NCBI GenBank assembly: GCA_000403335.2
Contig: KE159629.1
Location: forward strand, 775,854 to 839,853
Source: Lachnospiraceae bacterium MD335
GTDB taxonomy: Bacteria; Bacillota; Clostridia; Lachnospirales; Lachnospiraceae
DNA length: 64,000 nucleotides
Direction of reading: 5' to 3'
The first letter of the stretch is position 1; every line of letters starts with the position of its first letter. The notes under the pieces were generated by a model that was not told the origin of the DNA, ran no database searches, and saw only the letters and a program-made list of their open reading frames with translations. Positions 36,359 through 44,667 of the stretch are shown here, in pieces. The position numbers were made by a program, and so were the translations under genes.

Positions 36359-37600
36359 CTAACGGCGTACCCACTTTCCAAATCCCAGCATCGTCTTCTT
36401 ATAATTCTTCAGCTCTTCCTTAGCCTCCTGATGATCGCCTGCCTTCTGCAAAAATGCAACGCCCCGTTCAATGTCCTCCGCAACGCCAAGCCCGCGCGCA
36501 AAAATCATGCCGCGAAGATAATCTGCTTCCCAGTAATTCCAATCTACCTGATCCAAAAACATACGTGCCCTCGTGTAGTCCTGCGGCGTTCCATATCCGT
36601 AAAAACAGCACTTGCCTAAATAAAATACACCCCATTTGCTGCCCTTATCATAAGCATATGATAACAGCTCAAATGCCTTGTTATAATCCTGCGCAACGCC
36701 TCTTCCGAAAAAGTACGCCTTTCCCAAACGGTTATGACTGTCAATATGCCCGAGCGGAAGCTCCTTCTGAAAGCATTCAACGGAATATGCCTCATTTTTT
36801 GCCGTGCCGATTCCCTCGGCATAGCAGCGTCCCACATCGCACCAAGCGCCGGGATGTCCGCCGTCTGCCGCCTTTTGGAACCACTGCAGCGCTTCCTCTT
36901 TGCGTCCTGCCTCTTCCAACTCCTCCGCATAAATTGCCTGATGAAGCGGATGACCGTACTCCGCACCGATTCGGAACAAATCCCTTGCCTTTGACGGGTC
37001 CGGCTTTATAATATCCTCATCGCCCTTTGTATAGTATTGATTCAGGTTGTTTGCCGCAAAGTACATGCCGCCGCGCAAAGCCTTCCAAAACCAGTCCTCA
37101 CACTTTGAAATATTTTCCTTTAAATATGCCTTAAACGCCGCCTGATTAGGGAAATCCTCGCTGCCCTTATTCTGTATGCGCAAAAAATCCCACCAAAAAT
37201 AACAGTTGCCAATCACATACTGACAGAATGCATCTCCGTCCTGCGCCTGCCCCAAAACCACGTCAAACGCTTCCTGCAGATTTGCAAACGGCATCTTCTG
37301 CTCAAGCGCGGGCGTAAGCTCCCCGCAGCGCAGACAAATCAACACGCCAAGCGCACTTCCCTGCTCCACGGATTTATGATAAAGCGCAGTCGCTTTATCA
37401 TCATCCTCCGGAAACCGATGTCCGATCCACACATACTGGCGACCGCAATAGCATCTTGCCAGGATACAGGATGCATCCCCGTCCCCTGCAGCCGATGCCT
37501 GCTCCAATAAAGCAAATGCCTCCTTCCCCCGTCCTGTACGCTCATGATAATAAATATCCTCCAGCGCCTGCTTCACCTCATTGCTCAGTGTCTTACCCAT
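36359..37600 (-). CDS. Sel1-like repeat protein, third gene of the ibrAB operon
   Basis: A 413-residue protein built of Sel1-like (TPR-type) repeats of about 36 residues. Clear units include EEALQWFQKAADGGHPGAWCDVGRCYAEGIG, AFELLSYAYDKGSKWGVFYLGKCCFYGYG (cited as parts ALQWFQKAADGG, LGKAYFFGRGVAQD and GKCCFYGYGTPQD). Five to seven repeats can be counted. There is no signal peptide. Such proteins are protein-interaction scaffolds. It starts 47 bases behind the ibrB-like stop with GGAG close by, so it probably belongs to the ibrA-ibrB transcript. A direct functional link is an inference. Confidence 0.85.
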   Translation of the reverse strand: MGKTLSNEVKQALEDIYYHERTGRGKEAFALLEQASAAGDGDASCILARCYCGRQYVWIGHRFPEDDDKATALYHKSVEQGSALGVLICLRCGELTPALEQKMPFANLQEAFDVVLGQAQDGDAFCQYVIGNCYFWWDFLRIQNKGSEDFPNQAAFKAYLKENISKCEDWFWKALRGGMYFAANNLNQYYTKGDEDIIKPDPSKARDLFRIGAEYGHPLHQAIYAEELEEAGRKEEALQWFQKAADGGHPGAWCDVGRCYAEGIGTAKNEAYSVECFQKELPLGHIDSHNRLGKAYFFGRGVAQDYNKAFELLSYAYDKGSKWGVFYLGKCCFYGYGTPQDYTRARMFLDQVDWNYWEADYLRGMIFARGLGVAEDIERGVAFLQKAGDHQEAKEELKNYKKTMLGFGKWVRR

Positions 37601-37647
37601 ATTTTTCTCCGTCCTTTCTTTTCTTTATTGATTATTTGCATAAAATA

Positions 37648-38217
37648 TTATTTTTCTTCCTCCTGCGCATTTTTTTCGTCCTCACGCAGCATATCCTCAA
37701 TCGGTTTCCATGCCTGACCGAAGTTGACATCCTTAAAAAGCGCCGCAAGCCCGCTTATCTGCTTGAGACGCAGAATTTCATCCTTATCCATGCCCAAATG
37801 CTTTGAAATCCACGCGTCGCTTCTGCCCAGCTCATGCAGCTCCTTGACAATATTGCTCATCAGATCCACATCATGCGAACCGCGCGCGCGATTATGTCTG
37901 ACTGTACTAGCCATGCGGTTTGACAACGGTTTGTCAATCACGGCAACCGGCATCATCCCATGCTCCCGCTCGTAAATATCAGGATACTCCTTCATTACAT
38001 GCCAGCGGTGAAATCCGTCCACAATCGCGTACAAGTCCTTCTTCGGGGAATAGTAACATACAATCGGCATCGTATAACCGTCCTCCCTGATGCTGTCATA
38101 AAGCAGCTTCATCTCCGGCGGAGCAACGCTGTTAGGATTGTATGTATTAGGCACAATCTTTTCAAAAGGAACTGCAATCACATTGTATACCGGACTCTTA
38201 AATTCATTATTTGCCAT
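37648..38217 (-). CDS. ParB/Srx-fold nuclease-like protein, IbrB-like
   Basis: A 189-residue protein of the ParB/sulfiredoxin superfamily. The typical box is IVDGFHRWHVMKEYPDIY (the G-x-H-R motif), preceded by the PNTYNPNSVAPPEM turn and followed by RHNRARGSHDVDLM. A helical helix-turn-helix-like region (GRSDAWISKHLGMDKDEILRLKQ) closes the protein. This matches IbrB, which is always found with IbrA. In E. coli the pair affects expression of immunoglobulin-binding eib genes; the chemistry is unsettled. The start overlaps the end of the ibrA-like gene by 11 bases, giving tight coupling. Confidence 0.85.
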   Translation of the reverse strand: MANNEFKSPVYNVIAVPFEKIVPNTYNPNSVAPPEMKLLYDSIREDGYTMPIVCYYSPKKDLYAIVDGFHRWHVMKEYPDIYEREHGMMPVAVIDKPLSNRMASTVRHNRARGSHDVDLMSNIVKELHELGRSDAWISKHLGMDKDEILRLKQISGLAALFKDVNFGQAWKPIEDMLREDEKNAQEEEK

Positions 38218-39529
38218 TAATCATTTCTCCATATTTTCGTTTGATTTTATCGTTTCGCAATTGCTCCTGCCGCGTCAGCCCAAAGCCCATAAAACGGCAG
38301 GTATGATCGTTCTTCAAAATGCAGTAGCACATCCGTTTCCAGCTCGGAATGTCCTTTGTTGATTTAATATCGTCCGTATCATCGGGAATATCCCCGACAA
38401 AAACAACTCTGGAATTTTTCATCAGCGTATAATTGGATACACCGTTTCGCCGGATATTGTATCCGTGGTCAATCAGCTCCTGTATCACACTTTCCTCCAA
38501 ACCGCCGCCGGTCTTATGCCAAAATTCGATTGAAGTCTTGAACTTTTTTACATAATTATTTCGAAGTCTTGCTGGAAGCGTATCGAGCAGGAACTTCGTA
38601 TAGGATTCCCATGTGTGTCCTTCCGGAAGCGTGATATTGCGGTATCCCATCGCTTTGGTTTTTCCGTAAATACAGCCAAAATTCGCCCCGCGCACACGTC
38701 CCACCAGCTTTGTCCAAATTTCTGGATCCAGCACTCTGTATAGGTTCAGGGAATCTTTTGAAAAATCGTTAAACGGCGAAGCCACACGCATCTGATCAAT
38801 TTTCAGCCCCGCCTTATAATATAAATCATACAATACATTATAGTCATAATGAAACTGATAATTTGCCACCCACACATCCTGATTGGACCAGTCATAAATG
38901 GGCGATGCACACCACACATCCTTAAACTGCTTGGAAATCCAGCACTCCCCGTTGTACCCGTACTTCTTATTCACAATACCGCTGTAACGCTGCAGCGATT
39001 CGTCCGCGCGAATCCCCAGCAGACTGACTGTTTTTCCGTAATCATGCGTTTCCCTGTAAAAACGCCCGAACTGCTTTGCAAGATCTTCCTGATGCATCCG
39101 GTAACGGTAATGATTAAACGGTTTATCTATTGTGATGACATAGGGATAATTTGGTCTTGGACGCACCCACTGGTCTTCTTTTTTATCGTCCCACGGATAC
39201 CAGTACATCTCATAACTGCTCAGCGCCGTTCTCGTCGCCATCGGCAGACATACCCAGTACAAATCACATTCTCCCTCAAGCGCTTTAAAGGTTCTTGTGA
39301 CATACTCCGTCGTCACAGTATACTGCGCCTCAAAATCCTGATGGAATACGCCAATTCTGCGTCCCGGATAATACTTGCGCTTAAAATCCAATAAAAGGTT
39401 AAGCAGTACGCCGCTGTCCTTGCCGCCGCTAAATGATACATAGATATTGTCGAACTCATGAAACAGGTAATGGAAGCGTTCCTGCACGGCATCATAAACG
39501 TTCTTTTTTTCATATCCTTTTACCATCAT
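38207..39529 (-). CDS. PAPS-reductase/ATP-pyrophosphatase family protein, IbrA-like (DUF3440)
   Basis: A 440-residue protein of the PAPS reductase superfamily. The PP-loop is VSFSGGKDSGVLLNLLL near residue 30, where ATP or an adenylated substrate would bind. The DUF3440 region follows with the VTTEYVTRTFKALE, HPIYDWSNQDVWVANY-like stretch (SPIYDWSNQDVWVANY) and a C-terminal cysteine and histidine cluster (CYCILKNDHTC), possibly metal-binding. It matches IbrA of enteric bacteria and prophages. GGGAGGG lies 7 bases before the ATG at 39529, which was preferred over the frame start at 39586. It heads the ibrA-ibrB-sel1 unit. Confidence 0.87.
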   Translation of the reverse strand: MMVKGYEKKNVYDAVQERFHYLFHEFDNIYVSFSGGKDSGVLLNLLLDFKRKYYPGRRIGVFHQDFEAQYTVTTEYVTRTFKALEGECDLYWVCLPMATRTALSSYEMYWYPWDDKKEDQWVRPRPNYPYVITIDKPFNHYRYRMHQEDLAKQFGRFYRETHDYGKTVSLLGIRADESLQRYSGIVNKKYGYNGECWISKQFKDVWCASPIYDWSNQDVWVANYQFHYDYNVLYDLYYKAGLKIDQMRVASPFNDFSKDSLNLYRVLDPEIWTKLVGRVRGANFGCIYGKTKAMGYRNITLPEGHTWESYTKFLLDTLPARLRNNYVKKFKTSIEFWHKTGGGLEESVIQELIDHGYNIRRNGVSNYTLMKNSRVVFVGDIPDDTDDIKSTKDIPSWKRMCYCILKNDHTCRFMGFGLTRQEQLRNDKIKRKYGEMINGK

Positions 39530-39658
39530 AACGTATCCCTCCCAAAGCTGTATAATCTGCTGATTTTCCTGACACACCCAAAACAAACATCAATATTGTA
39601 GCATATTTTTCCATTTTTTTCCATTTTTTAGAAAATTTTTCCAATTTAATTTTAAAGA

Positions 39659-39700
39659 AAAAATGCTTTGAGCGATACCCGTACCGCTCAAAGCATTTTT
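39659..39700. terminator. terminator behind the sugar ABC permease genes
   Basis: A perfect 16-base stem (39659-39674 with 39685-39700) contains AATGCTTTGAGCG and has A and T runs on both ends. It lies 12 bases behind the permease stop and closes the ABC operon. It could also act in the other direction. Confidence 0.9.
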
Positions 39701-39711
39701 TCCGTATTTGA

Positions 39712-40584
39712 TTATCCTTTTACGCTTCCCAGCGCAACTCCCTGTACAATAAACCGTGAGAGGAATAAATAGACGATAATTACAGGAAAAATGGAAAATG
39801 CAATCATCACATAAACCTGCCCCATATCAAATTTCAGCCAGTCCGCGCTTCTTAACTGCGCAATCAAAATCGGCAGAGTCTTCTTTTTCTCGTTATGCAA
39901 AATCAACGCCGGTGTGAAGTAGTTATTCCAGCTTGTCACAAACGTGAAAATCATCTGCACTGCGATTGCAGGCTTCATCAGCGGAAACGCAATCGTGTTG
40001 AACGTCCGAAACTCGCCGGAGCCGTCAATTCTCGCCGCTTCCACCAAAGACAGCGGCAGCGTACTTTCCATATACTGTTTCATATAAAAGAAGGTCGCAG
40101 GCGCTGCAATTGCAGGCACAATCAGCGGAATAAAGGAATCTTCCAATTTCATTTTAGACACCAGCTGCAGAAAACCAAGTGCGGTTACCTGCGTCGGGAT
40201 CATCATAATCATCAAAATAAACGAAAACATGAACTTCTTTAATTTAAAGTCATACGCATGAATCGCATACGCCGTCATCGTCGAAAAATAAGTGGACAAA
40301 ATTGCCGAGAGCGCCGCGACAATAAATGAGTTGAACATTCCTGACCAAATCGGCAGCGTGCTCTTTGTCAGCAGATTATGCCAGTTTTCCAGCAAATGCG
40401 TACTCGGTATCGGCGTAAAGCCCGTCGTCAGCTCCCCGTGGGAACGGGTTGCATTGATAAACAATATGTAAAACCAAAACAGACACAGGACAGATACCAA
40501 CACCAAAGCAAGATAAGCGACCGCTCTTCTAGGACCCAGTGCCAGCCCTTTTTTATTTTTATAATTATTTTCCTGATTCATCAT
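39712..40584 (-). CDS. carbohydrate ABC transporter permease (MalG type)
   Basis: A 290-residue inner membrane permease of the CUT1 sugar ABC family. Six hydrophobic segments are visible, beginning with VAYLALVLVSVLCLFWFYILF. The EAA loop, which docks the ATPase, is SLVEAARIDGSGEFRTFN. A typical late segment is IFTFVTSWNNYFTPALI. It lies 9 bases behind the MalF-type permease gene and is the last gene of the operon. No ATPase gene is present, so a shared MsmX-like ATPase elsewhere is expected. Confidence 0.93.
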   Translation of the reverse strand: MMNQENNYKNKKGLALGPRRAVAYLALVLVSVLCLFWFYILFINATRSHGELTTGFTPIPSTHLLENWHNLLTKSTLPIWSGMFNSFIVAALSAILSTYFSTMTAYAIHAYDFKLKKFMFSFILMIMMIPTQVTALGFLQLVSKMKLEDSFIPLIVPAIAAPATFFYMKQYMESTLPLSLVEAARIDGSGEFRTFNTIAFPLMKPAIAVQMIFTFVTSWNNYFTPALILHNEKKKTLPILIAQLRSADWLKFDMGQVYVMIAFSIFPVIIVYLFLSRFIVQGVALGSVKG

Positions 40585-40593
40585 TGCTCCCTC

Positions 40594-41505
40594 CTATTCC
40601 TGATTTCTGTTTGTCGCCTTATAGACGAACATACTCAAAATTCCGGTTACGATAAACAGAAGGACTGACAACGCACCTGCCATACCGTAATTCTTGCTAA
40701 ACAAATGTTTGTTCAAGTACATAATCAATGTCATGGTCGAGCGCATCGGGTCACCGGTTCCGTTCGTCAAAATCTGCGGTACATCAAACATCTGTAAACC
40801 GCCGATTAGCGAGGTTATCATCACGTATACCAAAATCGGCCGCAGCAGGGGCAGTGTAATCCTGAAAAATACCTGCGTGGAAGTCGCACCATCCACTTCC
40901 GCCGCCTCAAAGAGCGATGTGTCAATCCCCATCATTCCTGCCATCAGCAAAATGGTCGTATTTCCAAACCACATCAGAAAGTTCATAAAAGCAACCAGTG
41001 ATCTTGCACTCCATGTATTGGACAGAAACTTAAACGGCTCGCTTGTGATACCAGCCTGCATCAAGATAGAATTGACCGGACCGCTGTTAGAAAACAAGGT
41101 AAAGAACAGCATTGCAAATGCTGACGCCATAATCAGATTAGGCAAATAAATAACGGTCTTAAAAAAACGCTGTCCTTTCAGCCGCAGGCTCGGATTGGAG
41201 AACCATGCGCCAAGCAGCAAAGACACAAGAATCTGGGGTACAAATCCCATCACCCACATAATCAGCGTATTTTTTGCATATGTCCACAGATCCGCATTCT
41301 GCAAAATTGCCGCATAGTTTTTAAAACCTATGAAATTTGGTCCGATTTGCGTCAAACCGGAACGGTAATTCTCATAGAAACTGTTTATAACCGTCGTAAC
41401 CAAAGGTATCATTTGAAAAATTATGTAAACTCCAATAAAAGGAATCAGGAAAATATATCCCCATTTATTATAACTTACCACCCTACTTTGCTTTCGGCTC
41501 TTCAT
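40594..41505 (-). CDS. carbohydrate ABC transporter permease (MalF type)
   Basis: A 303-residue CUT1 sugar permease. Six hydrophobic segments start with WGYIFLIPFIGVYIIFQMIP. The EAA motif is SLFEAAEVDGATSTQVFF, in the cytoplasmic loop before LPLLRPILVYVMI. It pairs with the MalG-type protein as the transport channel. It follows the binding lipoprotein gene after a 189-base gap holding a strong stem-loop, so it is probably expressed at lower level than the binding protein. AGGAGG lies before the start. Confidence 0.93.
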   Translation of the reverse strand: MKSRKQSRVVSYNKWGYIFLIPFIGVYIIFQMIPLVTTVINSFYENYRSGLTQIGPNFIGFKNYAAILQNADLWTYAKNTLIMWVMGFVPQILVSLLLGAWFSNPSLRLKGQRFFKTVIYLPNLIMASAFAMLFFTLFSNSGPVNSILMQAGITSEPFKFLSNTWSARSLVAFMNFLMWFGNTTILLMAGMMGIDTSLFEAAEVDGATSTQVFFRITLPLLRPILVYVMITSLIGGLQMFDVPQILTNGTGDPMRSTMTLIMYLNKHLFSKNYGMAGALSVLLFIVTGILSMFVYKATNRNQE

Positions 41506-41651
41506 CTTTCATATCCTCCTTTTCATCCTTATTCTGCACCTGTTATCTGTATCACGGCAGCCATCATCAGCTGCAGAACTCGCAGCAAATCTCTTTTTCA
41601 CTTCCTATGCCTAACCAAAACCTGCTGCCGGTTCTGCATTTAAACTTATTT

Positions 41652-41683
41652 TGTGCCTGCCCGACTGCTGTCAGGCAGGCACA
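41652..41683 (-). promoter_or_regulatory. intercistronic stem-loop behind the sugar-binding protein gene
   Basis: A perfect 10-base GC-rich stem, TGTGCCTGCC with GGCAGGCACA, lies 12 bases behind the lipoprotein stop and has no T run. Such stems, as in malE-malF, protect the upstream message and lower downstream expression. The function is inferred from position. Confidence 0.65.
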
Positions 41684-41694
41684 TTGCTGTCAGA

Positions 41695-43134
41695 TTAATA
41701 TGTCAGCTCAGGATATTTCTCTACTACTGCCTTGTAGAATAAGTCAAGTGCGCCGTCTAAATCCGTATTGCCGTCAAAGTAATTCTTCATTGCGTTTTGG
41801 AACTCTTCATTACAGCCCTGGTCATAGATGGAAAGGTTGCTCAAATCAAGACCTTCAACACCTGCGCAGTACATTGCAAGCGGGTTCTGTCCGCCCAAAA
41901 TCTTGCTTGAGTAGCTTGCATCTTCTGCCATTGCGTTCATTGCCGGCTTGTTGTTTACGAAATCATCATCCGCCACAACGATTTCCTTCATGATTTCTTC
42001 ATTTGCCGTCATCTGCAGCATGATGTCTTTTACAAGGCTGGCATTGTCTGTTCCTGCCGCTGCACAAATCCATGTACCGCCCCAGAAGAAGCCCTGCGGT
42101 CCTTCGGTTGCTGCCCATCCGCCTGCGTTACCGATACTTCCTTCTTTGTCGGCTGCCATACTGAAGTTTACAAGCCAGGCCGGTCCGAAATAAGAGAATA
42201 CCTTGCCGTCCGGATAAAAGCCTCTTGACCAGTCATCGCTCCAAAGGTCATGTGTTCCGATTTGACCTGCGTCTACAAGCGCCTTCGAATCCTCTACCCA
42301 CTTCATAATGTTGTCGTCAATGTTAATCTTTCCGTCAACCACCCATTTTGAGGTTACGTTGTTGGAATATACACGGTATGTATCGTTTGCGGAAGAAGCC
42401 ACATAATAGCCCTTATCCTTCAAGGTCTTTGCCGTCTCGTTAAACGTATCCCAATCCTTTACGTACTCCTGAATCTCAGCCGGATCATCCGTGCCGAAAA
42501 CATCCTTTGCCACCTCGCGGCTATAGAACATAACGCCCGGGCATCCCTGCCATGAAACGCCTTTTAATACGCCGTTCGAATCCGTTACAATATCCTTCGT
42601 ATACTGATACTGGTTTGCCAAATCCGCATCCGTGATGCCAAGATCCTTAACAGGCATTGTGAACTCAGTATCTACATATTTTAACGCATAATCCGCCTCA
42701 ACCAAAAAGAGGTCAATTTTATCATCCGTTGCCGCGTCCGCCTGTCTTAACAGGGTTTCGTCCAAATTGTTCTGATATGCGTTGTCGTCATTTGGCGTGA
42801 TATTCCATACAACCGATACGTCGCCGATGGTTCCGTGTGTCGCGTCGATAACTTCATAGTTGGGATAGTGGTCTTTGATGCGGCGGTAAAACTCGTCGTT
42901 CCAGCAGTATACGTTCAAAACCTTTCCTTCGTCAGCCGACGTGTCCACCGCTGCCTGCGTTTCCGTATTGTCGGCTGCAGGTGTCGTCTGTGCCGGAGCC
43001 GGTGTGTCTGCCGCGGGCGTTGTTGCCGTCGGTTCATTATTGCTGGCTGCCGGTTCTTGACTGTTTCCGCATCCGGCTAACAGTCCGGTCAGCATTGTTG
43101 CTGCAAGTAACGTACTTAATACTTTTCTTTTCAT
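41695..43134 (-). CDS. sugar-binding lipoprotein of the ABC transporter
   Basis: A 479-residue extracytoplasmic solute-binding protein of the CUT1 type. The signal peptide ends in the lipobox LLAGC, so Cys22 is lipidated. A low-complexity linker rich in alanine, proline and threonine runs to about residue 65. The binding domain starts with KVLNVYCWNDEFYRRIKDHYP and contains many surface tryptophans, typical for sugar stacking (WFSYFGPAWLVNF-like FSYFGPAWLVNF and AGGWAATEGPQGFFWGGTW). ATGGAGG lies 7 bases before the ATG. With the GH94 enzyme opposite, a beta-glucoside such as cellobiose is the likely ligand. Confidence 0.93.
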   Translation of the reverse strand: MKRKVLSTLLAATMLTGLLAGCGNSQEPAASNNEPTATTPAADTPAPAQTTPAADNTETQAAVDTSADEGKVLNVYCWNDEFYRRIKDHYPNYEVIDATHGTIGDVSVVWNITPNDDNAYQNNLDETLLRQADAATDDKIDLFLVEADYALKYVDTEFTMPVKDLGITDADLANQYQYTKDIVTDSNGVLKGVSWQGCPGVMFYSREVAKDVFGTDDPAEIQEYVKDWDTFNETAKTLKDKGYYVASSANDTYRVYSNNVTSKWVVDGKINIDDNIMKWVEDSKALVDAGQIGTHDLWSDDWSRGFYPDGKVFSYFGPAWLVNFSMAADKEGSIGNAGGWAATEGPQGFFWGGTWICAAAGTDNASLVKDIMLQMTANEEIMKEIVVADDDFVNNKPAMNAMAEDASYSSKILGGQNPLAMYCAGVEGLDLSNLSIYDQGCNEEFQNAMKNYFDGNTDLDGALDLFYKAVVEKYPELTY

Positions 43135-43189
43135 ATTTTTTCCTCCATAAAAATGATAAAAATAAGTTGTGCGTTTATCCTAAGGAATA

Positions 43190-44218
43190 TTATTCCCCAA
43201 ATGCCGTTTCCATTGTTCTGACAGTCTTTCCTTCGTACACCTCTCCCTCAATCACCACCGTTTGTACAACGGTTGTCTTTGGATTTTCGATTAACTGAAT
43301 CAGGTTTTGTGCCGCCTGCGCGCCAATCTGCTTCGTGTTCTGCCGCAGGGTCGTAAGCTGTGGTTCTAAATGCCTGCCAATCCGAATCCCGTCATACCCC
43401 GCCACGGATATATCCTGTGGAATGTCCAGTCCCCTGTCGTTGATGGCATTGATGCCGCCAAAGCTTGCAAAATCGTCGGGATACAGAATACAAGTCGGCG
43501 GATTGGGCAAATCCAGCAGCTCCATTGTTTTTAAAAATGTCGCATCGGTGTCTCTGTAAGCAGCTTCCTTAATGTATTCATCCGGAATATCCAGTCCCAG
43601 CTCCTGTGCCGTCCTGTAAAAGGAAGCGAGTCTGCTTTGGGTTACCGCAGAGTCCGCACCGTGTATGTAGGCAATGCGCCTGTGCCCTTTGTTGTATACG
43701 AATGTAAGCAAATCCTTCATGCCCTTTACATTGTCCGAAATAATTGCCATTCTGTTATTAAACAGGTGGTCAATCGTAACCACCGGAATGTTGCTTCGCA
43801 CCAGCTCCAGCACCTCCGGATCGTAGAAATCAACACAGGCAATCACGACGCCGTCGAACCCTCTGTATCTTGCATGTTCCAAGTAAGACATCCTGTTCTC
43901 CCTTGTCTTATTGCAGTTGATAAAGGTCATATCGTAACCCTGCCCCTCCACGGTCCGCTTAAAACTGTCAAGCACATATGAAAAATAGTCATGTGTCAGA
44001 CCGCTGCGCGCTTCGTCGGTAAACAGAACCCCGATATTGTATGTGCGGCGCGTCTTTAACGCTTTTGATGCAGAATTGGGAACATATCCCATCTCTTTGG
44101 CAATCTGCCGAATCCGCTTTTTTGTTTCTTCCCCGATGTCCTTGTGGTCATTCAGCGCCTTACTGACTGTCGCCACCGATACCCCGCAGGCCATCGAAAT
44201 GTCTTTCATTGATACCAT
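43190..44218 (-). CDS. LacI family transcription regulator
   Basis: A 342-residue regulator. The N-terminal helix-turn-helix is typical (VSMKDISMACGVSVATVSKALNDH, with the hinge GYVPNSASKAL). The C-terminal sugar-binding core has IGVLFTDEARSGL, VVTIDHLFNNR, GHRRIAYIHG and a closing TTLRQNTKQIG. It is encoded 55 bases upstream of the binding lipoprotein gene on the same strand and divergent from the GH94 gene. Operator-like sequences in the intergenic region fit both self-regulation and control of the phosphorylase. The ligand is probably the imported sugar. Confidence 0.94.
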   Translation of the reverse strand: MVSMKDISMACGVSVATVSKALNDHKDIGEETKKRIRQIAKEMGYVPNSASKALKTRRTYNIGVLFTDEARSGLTHDYFSYVLDSFKRTVEGQGYDMTFINCNKTRENRMSYLEHARYRGFDGVVIACVDFYDPEVLELVRSNIPVVTIDHLFNNRMAIISDNVKGMKDLLTFVYNKGHRRIAYIHGADSAVTQSRLASFYRTAQELGLDIPDEYIKEAAYRDTDATFLKTMELLDLPNPPTCILYPDDFASFGGINAINDRGLDIPQDISVAGYDGIRIGRHLEPQLTTLRQNTKQIGAQAAQNLIQLIENPKTTVVQTVVIEGEVYEGKTVRTMETAFGE

Positions 44219-44270
44219 GCTTCCACTCTCCTGCCTATAGAAGTAACTGTTTGGTTCTTTTTATTTACTT

Positions 44271-44283
44271 AATCGTTTTCGTA
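44271..44283. promoter_or_regulatory. LacI-type operator-like box 1
   Basis: The 13-base string AATCGTTTTCGTA is repeated exactly at 44432-44444, and a variant (TAAACGTTTTC) lies in the GH94 promoter. This copy sits just behind the lacI promoter, near its expected transcript start. A regulator site is inferred. Confidence 0.6.
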
Positions 44284-44288
44284 CTTTT

Positions 44289-44317
44289 ACTATAATCCAA
44301 TTTTGAGATAATTACAA
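44289..44317 (-). promoter_or_regulatory. promoter of the LacI-type gene and ABC operon
   Basis: On the minus strand TTGTAA (44317-44312) and TATAGT (44294-44289) are spaced by 17 bases. The operator-like box 1 follows 6 bases downstream. Confidence 0.6.
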
Positions 44318-44431
44318 GAGGTTTTTGTGCTTTTTTTATATTTTAGGTAATTTTACACATTTTTCATTGGCTATTTTGTCTATTTTCCTAAATTTCTTGC
44401 AATTTTCGTCATTTTATGCAATTGCTATCAA

Positions 44432-44444
44432 AATCGTTTTCGTA
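44432..44444. promoter_or_regulatory. LacI-type operator-like box 2
   Basis: An exact second copy of the 13-base string at 44271, followed directly by AACGCTT. It lies near the middle of the 449-base region between the divergent genes and could allow looping with the promoter-proximal sites. The rest of that region is AT-rich, without further recognisable genes. Confidence 0.55.
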
Positions 44445-44566
44445 AACGCTTCTTTCCTGATTAACTGTACCCCGATTTGCATAAAACCGTTGTTTTTTCT
44501 ATTAATATCAACACTTTGTCCCATTAAACATATTTGTTCTTACCATCAAAAAATTTTTTTCAGCAC

Positions 44567-44595
44567 TTGACTTTTACTTAAACGTTTTCTATAAT
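44567..44595 (+). promoter_or_regulatory. promoter of the GH94 phosphorylase gene with an operator in the spacer
   Basis: TTGACT (44567-44572) and a perfect TATAAT (44590-44595) are spaced by 17 bases. The spacer holds CTTAAACGTTTTC with the palindrome AAACGTTT (44580-44587), a LacI-family half-site pattern. A bound repressor would block the promoter. Confidence 0.8.
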
Positions 44596-44667
44596 GCAAT
44601 CAGAGAGTGATATTTTGAATACCTTATGTTTGTTTATTGATTATTAGAAACGGAGGACTTTGCGAAT

